Shown: positions 42,981-51,745, counted from the stretch's first letter. The stretch: 64,000 nt of DNA from Halobacteriales archaeon QS_8_69_26 (GCA_003023195.1 PXRX01000008.1:1-64000); one strand, 5' to 3'. A program made the numbers and translations. Notes: generated from the sequence alone by a model not told the origin.

Positions 42981-43652
42981 ATGGCTACTAACAAACACGA
43001 CCGCGTCGCACGCGACCTCCTCCCGGGCCGCCAGACGCTGCTGGTGCTCGGGGGACTGCTGATAGCGGAGTTCCTCGCGGTGGTGTGGTACTTCGCCCTG
43101 ACCGACAGCGCGCCGACAGGCCTCCGGTACCTCGTCTACCCGTTCGTGTGGATCAACGTCGGCCTGCTGGCGGCCTGGCACACGAGCCCCGCCCCGGCGA
43201 GCGCCCGGGACCGGCGCATCGCGGCCGCACTCGCGGCCGGGTACGCCCTCCTGCTGGCGTACTTCGGGGGCGTGATCGGTCCCGGGACCGCCCTCGGCGG
43301 CGGCCCGGTCTTCGGGCTGTCGGTCCACTTCGTCTCCCCCGGCTGGGGGCCCGCCCTGGTCTACGGCGGCGAGTACCTCCAGGTCGCCGTCATCCCGTTC
43401 GAGGCGATCGGCTACGCCGCCCTCGTCTACCTGGTCTACGCGACGATCATCGACGCGACGGGCGCGGCCGTCTCGGGCGTGCTCGGCCTGCTGTCGTGCG
43501 TCTCGTGTTCGTGGCCGATCGTCGCCTCCCTGGTCACGGGGGCGGTCGGGGGTAGCGGTGCCGCGATCGCCGTCTCCGCGTCCTACGACCTCTCGACGCT
43601 CGTGTTCGTGGTGACCGTCGCGCTCCTGTTCTGGCGGCCGTTCGAGCGGTGA
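42981..43652 (+). CDS. Seven-helix-like membrane protein after ctaB (DUF7546-like)
   Basis: 223-residue membrane protein with about six to seven helices; a Lys/Arg-rich N-terminus (MATNKHDRVARDLLPGRQ) precedes the first. Motifs of note are HFVSPGWGPALVYGGEY and the Cys-containing GLLSCVSCSWPIVASLVTG, which could bind metal or heme. Its location 13 bases after the ctaB fusion implies co-transcription and a role in cytochrome oxidase or heme A handling; this haloarchaeal family (I believe DUF7546) has no proven function. Confidence 0.7.
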   Translation: MATNKHDRVARDLLPGRQTLLVLGGLLIAEFLAVVWYFALTDSAPTGLRYLVYPFVWINVGLLAAWHTSPAPASARDRRIAAALAAGYALLLAYFGGVIGPGTALGGGPVFGLSVHFVSPGWGPALVYGGEYLQVAVIPFEAIGYAALVYLVYATIIDATGAAVSGVLGLLSCVSCSWPIVASLVTGAVGGSGAAIAVSASYDLSTLVFVVTVALLFWRPFER

Positions 43653-43702
43653 TCCGGGGCAGTGCCGGTCGGGGACCGGGAGTCACCGCCTCGTCGATCG
43701 CC

Positions 43703-43825
43703 CGGAACTCGGGAGGCGCGTATCCGGCACCGCCGTTCGCCCGGAACTCGGGAGGCGCGTATCCCGCGCCGCAGTTCGACCGGAAACCGGGAGGCACATA
43801 CCCCGCCCCGCCGTTCGCCCGGACA
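43703..43825 (+). repeat. 39-bp tandem repeat running into a start codon
   Basis: Three units start at 43703, 43742 and 43781 (CGGAACTCGGGAGGCGCGTA type; about 75-85% identical), followed at 43820 by CGGAC that begins a fourth and merges with the ATG at 43825 of the ABC ATPase gene. Each unit carries GGGAGG, a possible ribosome-binding-like motif. Confidence 0.88.
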
Positions 43826-44772
43826 TGAGCGATCCGGCCGTCGAGGTGGAGAACGTCGCCAAGACTTACGGCGAGACGACGGCCCTCTCGGGCGTCTCGC
43901 TCTCGGTCGGGGAGGGCGAGGTGTTCGGCCTGCTCGGCCCCAACGGGGCCGGCAAGACGACGCTGGTGCGTGCGATCACGGGGACGACGGCGGTCGACGA
44001 GGGGGCGGTGCGCGTGTTCGGGTCGTCACCGGGACGGATCGACCGGTCCAGGCTGGGGGTCCTCCCGCAGTCGTTCTCCCCGCCCGGACGGCTCACCGCC
44101 CGCGAACTCCTGTCGTACTACGGGGGTCTCTACGACCGGTCCCGGCCGGTCGATGCGGTCCTCGACGCAGTCGGGCTGGCCGACGCCGCCGACACCCGCT
44201 ACGCGAACCTCTCCGGGGGGCAGCAACGGCGGGTCTGTCTCGGCACGGCGCTGGTCAACGACCCCGACCTGCTGGTCTTGGACGAGCCGACGACCGGCAT
44301 CGACCCCGCCGGCCGGCGCGAGGTGAGGCGACGGATCGCGGACCTCGCGGCGGGCGGCGCGACGGTGCTGTTGACTACCCACGACATCGACGAGACGGAG
44401 CGGCTGGTCGACCGCGTGGCCCTGCTCTCGGCCGGCGAGGTGGCCGCGACGGGGGCACCGTCGGCACTGGTCCGCGAGCACGGCGGCGCACCACGGCTCG
44501 TGGTCGAGACGGCCGCCGGGCCGGAGGCCGTCGGCGACGCCTACGAGGTGGAGGCCACCGACCGCGGGCTGGCGTTCCCCGGGGTCGACCCCTCGGGGAT
44601 CGGCGGCGTGGTCGAGGCGCTCGACGATAGGGGCGTCGAGTACGCCGCCCTGCGCTGGTCCCGGCCGGGGCTGGAGGACGTCTACCTCCGCCTGACCGGT
44701 ACCGGTACGACCCGGGTGACCGCCGGGAGCCTCAACGAGGTTGCCGGCGACGGTGGAGGTGGGTCGCAGTGA
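43825..44772 (+). CDS. ABC-2-type transporter ATPase
   Basis: 315-residue ABC ATPase (CcmA/NosF/drug-exporter type). Walker A GPNGAGKTTLVRAI, Q-loop GVLPQSFSPPGRLTARELL, signature NLSGGQQRRVCLGTALV, Walker B DLLVLDEPTTGIDP, H-loop LLTTHDIDETE. The C-terminal 90 residues (RLVVETAAGPEAVGDAYEV to GLEDVYLRLTG) form the regulatory domain of ABC-2 exporters. It is coupled to the permease gene by a 4-base overlap and preceded by 39-bp repeats. Cargo unknown; position next to ctaB hints at oxidase biogenesis. Confidence 0.9.
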   Translation: MSDPAVEVENVAKTYGETTALSGVSLSVGEGEVFGLLGPNGAGKTTLVRAITGTTAVDEGAVRVFGSSPGRIDRSRLGVLPQSFSPPGRLTARELLSYYGGLYDRSRPVDAVLDAVGLADAADTRYANLSGGQQRRVCLGTALVNDPDLLVLDEPTTGIDPAGRREVRRRIADLAAGGATVLLTTHDIDETERLVDRVALLSAGEVAATGAPSALVREHGGAPRLVVETAAGPEAVGDAYEVEATDRGLAFPGVDPSGIGGVVEALDDRGVEYAALRWSRPGLEDVYLRLTGTGTTRVTAGSLNEVAGDGGGGSQ

Positions 44773-45542
44773 GCCGTGCCGGACGGCTCCGCGCGCAGTT
44801 CGGCGCGGACTGGCGGTCGTTCGTGCGGCGCCGGACGGCCGTGTTCTTCACCTTCCTCTTCCCCGTCATCCTGGTGGTCATCTTCGGGGCGCTGGTCCGT
44901 ACCGCCCCCACCGGCGGGGGCCTGTTCACCGAGGCGCCGGGCTGGTACGTGCCGGGCTACCTGGCGGTCGTCGTCCTCTTCACGCCGCTGACCCGGATAG
45001 GCAGCGAGGTGGCCCGCCACCGCGAGGGCAACCGGTTCGAGAAGCTCGCGACCACGCCGCTCACGCGCGCGGAGTGGTTGCTCGCACAGACGCTCGTCAA
45101 CGTCGTCGTGATCGGTCTGGCGGCGGCGTTGATACTCGCGCTGGTGTGGGCGCTGACCGGGGCGGGGTTCGCCGCCTCGCCGTACCTGGTGCCCTTCGTC
45201 GCCGCCGGTGTCGCCCTGTTCTGTGGGGTCGGCGCACTGCTCGGTCGCCTGTCGGACTCCCAGGACGGCGCGGTGGCTGCGGCCAACGCCGTCGGCCTCC
45301 CGCTCCTCTTCCTCTCGGAGACGTTCGTCCCCCTGGACCTGCTCCCGGGGTGGTTCGCACCCCTGGTCAACCTCTCGCCGTTGACCTACTTCGCCCGCGG
45401 CGTGCGGGCGGCCACCGTCGGCGGTGCCCCCGGCCAAGGGGCGTGGACCGGCGGATCCCCGGCGACGAACATCGCTGTTCTCTCGGCGCTGGCACTCGTC
45501 GCGTTCGTCGCCGGCGCCGCCGCGATACCCCGGACCGAGTGA
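44769..45542 (+). CDS. ABC-2-type transporter permease
   Basis: 257-residue membrane component with six helices: LRAQFGADWRSFVRRRTAVFFTFLFPVILVVIFGAL at the N-terminus, YLAVVVLFTPLTRIGSEVARHREGNRFEKLATTPLTRAEWLLAQ (typical ABC-2 intracellular loop), and the late motif LFLSETFVPLDLLPGWFAPLVNLSPLTYFARGVR. GTG at 44769 overlaps the ATPase stop; GGTGGAGGTGGG just upstream is a good ribosome-binding site. Pairs with the preceding ATPase. Confidence 0.9.
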   Translation: MSRAGRLRAQFGADWRSFVRRRTAVFFTFLFPVILVVIFGALVRTAPTGGGLFTEAPGWYVPGYLAVVVLFTPLTRIGSEVARHREGNRFEKLATTPLTRAEWLLAQTLVNVVVIGLAAALILALVWALTGAGFAASPYLVPFVAAGVALFCGVGALLGRLSDSQDGAVAAANAVGLPLLFLSETFVPLDLLPGWFAPLVNLSPLTYFARGVRAATVGGAPGQGAWTGGSPATNIAVLSALALVAFVAGAAAIPRTE

Positions 45543-45830
45543 TCCGGCGGTCACGGGATCTCCGCGTGTGACCCTCTGGTGCGGACGGCCTCGAACCACT
45601 CGGCGGATCCCGCGCGCGAGTCCGGGGCGGAGGATCGGAGGCCCGATCCCGGACCGGCCGCGATCCCACGTATAAACGTGCCTGGAAATCCATGGCTGCG
45701 GGGCATTAATAAATGAGGCTGACTTACCGAGTAACACACACGGGCGGTTTGCGGGACCCGAGCGGGGTTCACCCCTCATCATTATATCCTTATTAATCCT
45801 ATTTAAATAAAAATAACCCAATTAATATAG
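45543..45830. other. Gene-free spacer with AT-rich island
   Basis: No ORF. From about 45775 to 45880 GC content falls sharply (runs such as TATTTAAATAAAAATAACCC and AATTAATATAG), the most AT-rich stretch in the window. It carries the promoter of the 46-residue peptide gene. Confidence 0.6.
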
Positions 45831-45835
45831 TAAAG

Positions 45836-45844
45836 TTTTAAATA
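45836..45844 (+). promoter_or_regulatory. TATA box of small hydrophobic peptide gene
   Basis: TTTTAAATA about 42 bases before the ATG at 45882, inside the AT-rich island. An upstream six-codon mini-ORF (ATG at 45854) lies between box and gene. Confidence 0.5.
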
Positions 45845-45881
45845 GTATTAATTATGTCCGGGTCTGTGAATTAATCGTACT

Positions 45882-46022
45882 ATGTCCGACCATACGGACT
45901 CCAGGATGGCAGCGTTCCTGAAAGAACATCCGCGGATGATGGGCGCCCTGTTCACGCTCCTCGTGCTACTGAGCCAGGCAGGGACGGTCGTCGCGGATAG
46001 TAGCGCGTACGGCGGCCCGTAA
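45882..46022 (+). CDS. Small hydrophobic peptide, 46 residues (DUF7503-like)
   Basis: ATG 45882, TAA 46020-46022. A charged N-terminus (MSDHTDSRMAAFLKEHPRM) is followed by one hydrophobic stretch (GALFTLLVLLSQAGTVVA) and a small polar tail (DSSAYGGP). The layout, in particular EHPRM-x-GALFTLLVLLSQAG, matches a widespread family of haloarchaeal peptides I believe is named DUF7503. VVA-D could be a signal-peptidase site, so it may be secreted or membrane-inserted. It is tail to tail, 14 bases from the stop of the CHAT-domain gene, suggesting a two-component pair. Confidence 0.7.
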   Translation: MSDHTDSRMAAFLKEHPRMMGALFTLLVLLSQAGTVVADSSAYGGP

Positions 46023-46036
46023 CCGGAAACGAGGGA

Positions 46037-48220
46037 TCACTGGTTTTGATGGACATCGATCTCGTCCAGCGAAAGCTCCGACGACCAACAGAGGTCGGAG
46101 ACCCCCTTGACCCGGATAGGCACCTCTTCGCGGTACAGGAAGTTTTCCAGTTTCTCCTGGTCGACGGTGATCTCGGGGCTGCTGTTTCCGAGCAGGTGGT
46201 AGCCGATTTCCTCCAGATGACACGTGGCCACCCCGCCAACACCGGTGTTCGACGGGTACCACTTGGCCTGGAAGGTGAAGGTGTCACTGTCGACCCGGCC
46301 CAGTGAGTAAATCGGGGCCACGGAACTCTGTCCGACGACTATCCCACCGTCACCGACGATCAGGTAGTCGTTTCCGATGACGAACTCGTCGCGGACGACG
46401 CGGAGCGCCGACCGAAGCGGGTACCCCGCGTTGAGCAGGCGCGCCATCGTCTCCCCGACCAGGGCAGCCACCCTGTCCGGAACGGGGTCGAGAGTCACTA
46501 CCCCACCGACTGCGCCGGCACCGATCAGCGAAAGTCCCTGTTCGTAGGATTGGCAGGCGTTCAGCAGGAACGCGTTGACGCCGGTTTTCGTCAGCGTCCC
46601 CAGGTCCAGTCGCCCGTCCGAACACCGGAGGCCTTCGGTGTTGGCGTGGCCGATGTAGTGGAGGAAATCGGTTTCCTGATGTTCGATCAGGGTTCTGAGT
46701 GCTGCCGTCGACAGATCCCGATATATGCGGACGTCGAACGGGAGGTCCTCGCCGTCGTAGATGTCGGCCGTTCCGAGTTCCGCTGCCATCTCGGGATCGT
46801 TGCACACCACCGCGACGTCGATCGGGGGATCGGAGGGTTCGCGCCGGAGGCGGTTTCGATACGCCTCCTGGGTCGTATGGCTCGCACCTATCGGAGTCGC
46901 GTCACCGGCCCATATCTCCTCGAGAATACCGTCGCTTTCCCCGTCGTGGAACTGGACGTAGTCGCGGTCGAGGTCGGTCGCGTCGTCCCCACGAACGACC
47001 GAACCGCTGGACCGCAGTAGTACCTCGTCCTCGTTCCGCAGGAGTTCGTTCAGTTCGGCGAGCTGGTCGCTCTCGGTACGGTCGACGTTCGCGGCTGCCG
47101 TTCCACCGGACCGGGTCCGAACGAGCGCCAGGTCCGCGACCAGGTACGGCAGGAGTTCGGCCTGTTGAGGGTCCGGCGCGAGGTGGCTCGCCAGTTCCCA
47201 GTCGGGGATCCGGTCGGCGACCGACTCGTGGGACACCGAGAGGATCCGCCGTAGCCGCGGTGCGGGGTCGAGGTCGTAGAGGGCGTCGAGGTCGACGTCG
47301 ATCCGACCCTCGACGTCGGCGCGCTCGCGGAGGGGGAGCTGTGTCAGCCCCTTGGTCCGGGCGAGACACTCCAGGAAGACCACCCGTCGCAGGGTCCGCT
47401 CGACGCGACGCTCGAACTCGCGCTCGTCGGGGGACGGCCCGGCCCCGAGGGGGTACTCGAACCCCTCGTCGGTCTCTATCCGCGGAGTTGCGCCGGGGAC
47501 GACCCGTGCGCCGAGGTAGTAGGCCAGCGGGGCGACCGGGTAGACGAACTCGACCCGGGGCGGGACGACGAGCCGGACTTCCGGGGACGGGGGGACCAGT
47601 TCCCCGGGGATCGACCGTTCGTCGCCCACCTCGACGAGCGGCGGGTGTCCCCGCAGCGTGGGCCAGGAGCGCTCGGGCGTGGTCGTCTTCAGTGCGCTCC
47701 CGAACGCCGAGATGGCGGCCATCAGGTCCTCCGGGTCGTCCGTGGTCGTCACCGTGGTCGCCGGACGGTTGTGGTTCGAGCGCGCCGCCAGGGTGACGGC
47801 TGCCCCCGACCCGAATTCGAAGCGGGTTTCCTCGTCCGTCGACACGGTGAATCCCCCCTCGACGTGGAGGTAGAGCTTGATCGGGCCGCTCACCTCGACG
47901 ACGTACTCGCCCGGCGGGAACGTCTCGGTCCCGTTCTCCTCCAGGTGGGCGAGGGTGGTCCAGTCGGCCGCGTCCCGGACGATCACGAGGGCGATCCGTC
48001 CGACCCCGACCCGGTCGAGTTCGACCCGGGCGGCGGCACCGACCGGGGCGGGGACCGACTCGGTGGGAACCGGCTCCGGGTCGACGGACGGGCGGGTCCG
48101 GAGGACGTCCCGGCGCCCCTCGATGGGGTCGACGACCGCGACGCCCGCTCCCGTCGGTTCGAAGCGCACCCGCGGAACCGACTCGGCTCGTTCGATGGGG
48201 TCGGAGGTTGGGGTACTCAT
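46037..48220 (-). CDS. CHAT-domain protein (caspase-fold peptidase)
   Basis: 727-residue protein. The N-terminal 400 residues (ARVELDRVGVGRIALVIVRD, FPPGEYVVEVSGPIKLYLHVEG, VAPLAYYLGARVVPG) form an uncharacterised, mostly beta region seen in haloarchaeal CHAT proteins. The CHAT domain has the catalytic dyad: His525 in FLHYIGHANTEG and Cys556 in FLLNACQSYEQG, followed by GAVGGVVTLDPVPDRVAALVGETMARLLNAGYPLRSALR. A C-terminal domain of about 100 residues (TFQAKWYPSNTGVGG to VHQNQ) is unassigned. Known CHAT proteins are cysteine proteases acting in programmed death, signalling or anti-phage defence. ATG at 48220 is supported by the fold. The 46-residue peptide gene is its nearest neighbour. Confidence 0.87.
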   Translation of the reverse strand: MSTPTSDPIERAESVPRVRFEPTGAGVAVVDPIEGRRDVLRTRPSVDPEPVPTESVPAPVGAAARVELDRVGVGRIALVIVRDAADWTTLAHLEENGTETFPPGEYVVEVSGPIKLYLHVEGGFTVSTDEETRFEFGSGAAVTLAARSNHNRPATTVTTTDDPEDLMAAISAFGSALKTTTPERSWPTLRGHPPLVEVGDERSIPGELVPPSPEVRLVVPPRVEFVYPVAPLAYYLGARVVPGATPRIETDEGFEYPLGAGPSPDEREFERRVERTLRRVVFLECLARTKGLTQLPLRERADVEGRIDVDLDALYDLDPAPRLRRILSVSHESVADRIPDWELASHLAPDPQQAELLPYLVADLALVRTRSGGTAAANVDRTESDQLAELNELLRNEDEVLLRSSGSVVRGDDATDLDRDYVQFHDGESDGILEEIWAGDATPIGASHTTQEAYRNRLRREPSDPPIDVAVVCNDPEMAAELGTADIYDGEDLPFDVRIYRDLSTAALRTLIEHQETDFLHYIGHANTEGLRCSDGRLDLGTLTKTGVNAFLLNACQSYEQGLSLIGAGAVGGVVTLDPVPDRVAALVGETMARLLNAGYPLRSALRVVRDEFVIGNDYLIVGDGGIVVGQSSVAPIYSLGRVDSDTFTFQAKWYPSNTGVGGVATCHLEEIGYHLLGNSSPEITVDQEKLENFLYREEVPIRVKGVSDLCWSSELSLDEIDVHQNQ

Positions 48221-48348
48221 CTCTCGGGGACCGTCTCTCCGCGTCGACTGACGTGTTCGAGGGTGAAAACCGTAATGGAGGCGGCGGGGCCGCGGCATCC
48301 TCGACCGGTAGGGGAAGGTTTCTTCCCCGTCGTCCCCGAGTCGGGAGC

Positions 48349-49293
48349 GTGATCCGCTACCGGAACGCCGCCCTGTTCGTCGCCCTCGCGGTCGCCTGGG
48401 GAGCGGCGTTCACCGCCATCAAGGCGGGGCTGGCGTACTTCCCGCCGGTGCTGTTCGCGGCCTACCGGTACGACCTCGCCGCGGTCATGATCCTCGCGTA
48501 CGCGGCCTACGCCACCGACCGGTGGCGACCTCGCACCCGCGACGAGTGGCTCGCCGTCGCCTCCGGCGGGGCGCTGATGATCGCCGCCTACCACGCGCTC
48601 CTGTTCGTCGGCGAACAGGGCACTACCAGTGCCGCCGCGGCGATCATCGTGGGACTGTCGCCGATCCTGACGACCGCCTTCGCGCGGGCGTTCCTCCCGG
48701 ACGAGGCGCTCACTGTCCTGGGAATGGTCGGTCTCCTCCTCGGCTTCGGCGGCGTCGCGGTCCTGAGCGATCCGGACCCGAACGACCTCCTCGGGGCGGG
48801 GACGGTCTCGGAACTGCTGGTGTTGCTCGCCGCCGCCTCCTTCGCCCTCGGGAGCGTCCTCACGCGGCGGGTCGACCCCGGGCTCCCGGTCGAGACCCTG
48901 CAGGGCTGGGCGATGCTCGTCGGCGCACTGCTGATGCACGTCGTCAGCGTCGGCATCGGGGAGTCGCCGTCGGCGGTCCGGTGGACCCCGGAGGCGGTGG
49001 CCGCACTCGGCTACCTGGTCGTTATCGCCAGCGCCCTCGGCTTCCTCGTCTACTTCGACCTCCTGGAGCGACTCGGGCCCGTCGAGATCAACCTGGTGTC
49101 CTACGCCGCGCCCGTCGCGGCCGCGGCGACGGGCATCGTCTTCCTCGGCGAGGACCCGACCGTGCGGACGGTCGCCGGGTTCGGCCTCGTCCTCGCGGGG
49201 TTCGTGCTGATAAAGCGCCGGGCGCTCCGCGAGGAACTCGGCGTCTGGCGGGCGGGGCGGGCGGGGGAGCGGCCGGACGAGGGCGGTCGATAA
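48349..49293 (+). CDS. EamA/DMT-family transporter
   Basis: 314-residue drug/metabolite transporter with ten helices in two EamA repeats: NAALFVALAVAWGAAFTAIKAGLAYFPPVLFAAYRYDLAAVM (repeat 1 start, APxxxxxxR-type motif) and LVVIASALGFLVYFDLLERLGPVEINLVSYAAPVAAAATGIVFLGE (end of repeat 2). Substrate unknown. GTG at 48349 is chosen because it begins directly before the first helix; it is divergent from the CHAT gene. Confidence 0.87.
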   Translation: MIRYRNAALFVALAVAWGAAFTAIKAGLAYFPPVLFAAYRYDLAAVMILAYAAYATDRWRPRTRDEWLAVASGGALMIAAYHALLFVGEQGTTSAAAAIIVGLSPILTTAFARAFLPDEALTVLGMVGLLLGFGGVAVLSDPDPNDLLGAGTVSELLVLLAAASFALGSVLTRRVDPGLPVETLQGWAMLVGALLMHVVSVGIGESPSAVRWTPEAVAALGYLVVIASALGFLVYFDLLERLGPVEINLVSYAAPVAAAATGIVFLGEDPTVRTVAGFGLVLAGFVLIKRRALREELGVWRAGRAGERPDEGGR

Positions 49294-49442
49294 TTCGAGG
49301 GGAGTCGGTGATCCGGCCGCTGATCCGCGGGGAGTAGGGTATTCGTCGGGGTCGGGTGACTCGGGGTGGATCGCGGGCACGTGCAGGGTCGTCCCTACGG
49401 GAGAGGGACGGGGAAGTCTCGACCGGTCAGTGCGCCGGCGAC

Positions 49443-49745
49443 TCACCCGCTCCGGTAGGGGTGACCCACCAGGAGTGCGACGACGTTCACCGCCAGCAAG
49501 ACGAGGAAGGCGAACGTCTCGGAGGGGTCGGTGAGGCCCCGGAGCAACAGGCCCAGGTTCAGGAACGGGAGCGCGATCGCGAACCAGAACGCCACCGCCC
49601 GCGCGGGCCTGGTGACGGTGCTCGCGCCGGCGAGGACCAGGTCGGGGACCAGTGACCGGGCGCTCGCGGCGAACTCGCTCACCCGCCGGGCCGGCACCCA
49701 GCGAGGCGTGGACGGACTGTCGGAGGGGAGGGGAGGGCTCGACAT
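49443..49745 (-). CDS. Two-helix membrane protein
   Basis: 100-residue protein. A polar N-terminus rich in Ser/Pro (MSSPPLPSDSPSTPRW) is followed by LVPDLVLAGASTVTRPARAVAFWFAIALPFLNLGLLLRGL and FAFLVLLAVNVVALLVGH, i.e. two hydrophobic segments, and ends in a short basic tail. No family recognised. It lies between the EamA gene and the surface-protein gene and is convergent with the former. Confidence 0.6.
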   Translation of the reverse strand: MSSPPLPSDSPSTPRWVPARRVSEFAASARSLVPDLVLAGASTVTRPARAVAFWFAIALPFLNLGLLLRGLTDPSETFAFLVLLAVNVVALLVGHPYRSG

Positions 49746-49885
49746 CAGGGGGACACCTCTCGATATCACCGTTGATACTCCACCATCTTATAACGGCCCG
49801 AGTGTTCCGGTAATTTTCGGTCGTTTCAGTCGAATATCGCTGTATAAATGACGTTTTACGAGGCTTGGAGATATGCGGAGACGTT

Positions 49886-51745
49886 TTAATTGCAGAGCTG
49901 AGGGCGTTTCGCCGCGCCGGCCTCGCGGGACGGTCGGTCCCCGATCCACGCACCGTCGCTCGCGTTCCCGCCCACGTCGACAGTGCGCTCGACCCGGTCG
50001 CCGTCGACCGCGACGACGCCCGCGTACCTGCCGGGGGTCCCCGGCGCGGTGACGACGAGTTCGACGGTCGTCCGCTCGCCGGCCGCCACGGCCACTCGCT
50101 CGCGGACCCGCCGGTCTCCGATCCGGTAGGTGACCACCGTCGCTCCGTCCTCGTTACCCCGGTTCTCGACGGTGACGGTCGCCGTAACCGTCTCGCCCGG
50201 CGGGACGGCGTCGGGCGCGTCCACGTCCGCGAGGACGAACTTCGGACCGAGCAACAGCACCTCCCGCCCGGCGGGGTCGAACCACTCGGTCGCCGAGGGG
50301 TCGCGCACGCCCCGGACGGGGACGACGCCGGGGTCCAGGCCGACCGCGACCAGCGGCCCGTCCCCGCCGGCGATGGTCTCGTGGAGGGGGCCGGCGCGGT
50401 CGCCGTCGCCCGAGGATCCTCGCAGCAGGGTGACGGTCTCGCCGTGCGCTATCCCGTCGCCGGCCCCCCGGACCCCCTCGGGGGCCGGTCCGGGCGGGAG
50501 GAACACCACCGTCAGGGTCCCGTTCCGGTCGGTCGACAGTTCGTTCCCGGCCACGTCGACGGTGCCCGCCACGCGCCGGTCCGTGTCCGTCCGCCGGAGG
50601 ACGAACGTGACCGGTTCCCCGTAGCCGACGACGTCGGACGACGGGGAGAGCGACAGCGACACCGTCCGCTTGCGGACCTCGACCGTGGCGTTTTCGGGCC
50701 GGAACCGGACGGACGGCGTCGGATCCGCCCGCGCGGTCACCGCCAGCGTCCCGGCCTCGTTGAGGTCGACGTCCAGGGTCCCCTCGGGCCCCGTCGACCG
50801 CTGCCGGCCGTCGACGACCACCGTCGCCGCCACCGGATCCCCCGTGTCGGCCCTGGTGACGCGCAGGGTCACGCGTTCGCCGACGACGGGCGGTCCGCCC
50901 GCGACGGTCACCCGGAGGTCGACCGCTCGACGGACAACGTCGAGTTCGACGGGGTCGGCGTCGTACCGTACCGTCCGGTTGGACGGCTTTGTCGCCGTCA
51001 CGTCGTACGTCCCGGCCGCGGGGACGCGGACCACGGCGGTTCCGTCCGGTCCCGTCGGCAGTTCGTCCTCCCCGACCTCGACCGTGGCGTTCGTCGGCGA
51101 CCCGTCCGGGAGGGTTACCCGGACCTGGACCGCGCCCCCGGCCTCGACGCTCGTCCGGTTCGCCGTCACCGAGAGCGCCACCGTCCGTCGTTCCACGTCG
51201 ACGGTCGCGGTCGTCCCCACGTACCGCGTGTTCCCCGCCGCCGGCTTCGTCGCCCGGACCTCGTGGTTCCCCGGCGTCGGGAACGCGTGGACGACGAACC
51301 CCCGGTCGTCGGTCCGGTACGTCGCGCCGTCCACCCGGACAGTCGCGTTCGACACCGGGCGGCCGTCCGGGGTCGTCACCCGGATCCTCACGGGGTCGCC
51401 GACGGTCACGTCCGTCTCGTTGACCGACACCTCCAACTCGACGGTCCGCTCGCCGTCACCGCCGCCGACGATGGGGAACACCGGGCCGCTCCCGTCGCCG
51501 ATGCCCTCCGCCGGTCCGATCCCGAGCAACGACGCCGTCACCGCCCCGAGGACGATCAGGAGGAGAACGATCACCGTCGGGTCGCGGGAGGGGCGGTACG
51601 GCCCGTCGAGGCGGAGGGAGCGGGGAACCTCCAGGCGGACTGAACTGGGGACGTTGAGGCCGACGGAGCGGGAGCCGTCGGGGCCGGCGGACTGGGTGTG
51701 CGATCCGTCGAACCGGACCAACTGGAGGGATGAGCGCGGTGACAC
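49886..51745 (-). CDS. Large membrane-anchored surface protein with Ig-like repeats
   Basis: 619 residues. A cytoplasmic N-terminal stretch with repeats such as SVRLEVPRSLRLDG precedes one membrane helix (PTVIVLLLIVLGAVTASLLGIGP, about residues 57-78); the rest should face outside. Four related beta-sandwich modules of about 95 residues follow (VSVNETDVTVGDPVRIRVTTPDGRPVSNATVRV and equivalents VSLSVTANRTSVEAGG, VDLRVTVAGGPPVVGE, VSLSLSPSSDVVGYGE), then a CARDB-like module (DAVPPGETVTATVTVENRGNEDGATVVTYRI). Likely a cell-surface adhesion or S-layer-associated protein. Partner and ligand unknown. Confidence 0.75.
   Translation of the reverse strand: MSPRSSLQLVRFDGSHTQSAGPDGSRSVGLNVPSSVRLEVPRSLRLDGPYRPSRDPTVIVLLLIVLGAVTASLLGIGPAEGIGDGSGPVFPIVGGGDGERTVELEVSVNETDVTVGDPVRIRVTTPDGRPVSNATVRVDGATYRTDDRGFVVHAFPTPGNHEVRATKPAAGNTRYVGTTATVDVERRTVALSVTANRTSVEAGGAVQVRVTLPDGSPTNATVEVGEDELPTGPDGTAVVRVPAAGTYDVTATKPSNRTVRYDADPVELDVVRRAVDLRVTVAGGPPVVGERVTLRVTRADTGDPVAATVVVDGRQRSTGPEGTLDVDLNEAGTLAVTARADPTPSVRFRPENATVEVRKRTVSLSLSPSSDVVGYGEPVTFVLRRTDTDRRVAGTVDVAGNELSTDRNGTLTVVFLPPGPAPEGVRGAGDGIAHGETVTLLRGSSGDGDRAGPLHETIAGGDGPLVAVGLDPGVVPVRGVRDPSATEWFDPAGREVLLLGPKFVLADVDAPDAVPPGETVTATVTVENRGNEDGATVVTYRIGDRRVRERVAVAAGERTTVELVVTAPGTPGRYAGVVAVDGDRVERTVDVGGNASDGAWIGDRPSREAGAAKRPQLCN

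Noticed and set aside
40409-42994. 861-codon open frame on the minus strand
   Set aside because: Most of it is antisense to the CtaA-CtaB gene; only its 3' end is the genuine rimI gene and a short stretch is the AKR relic.
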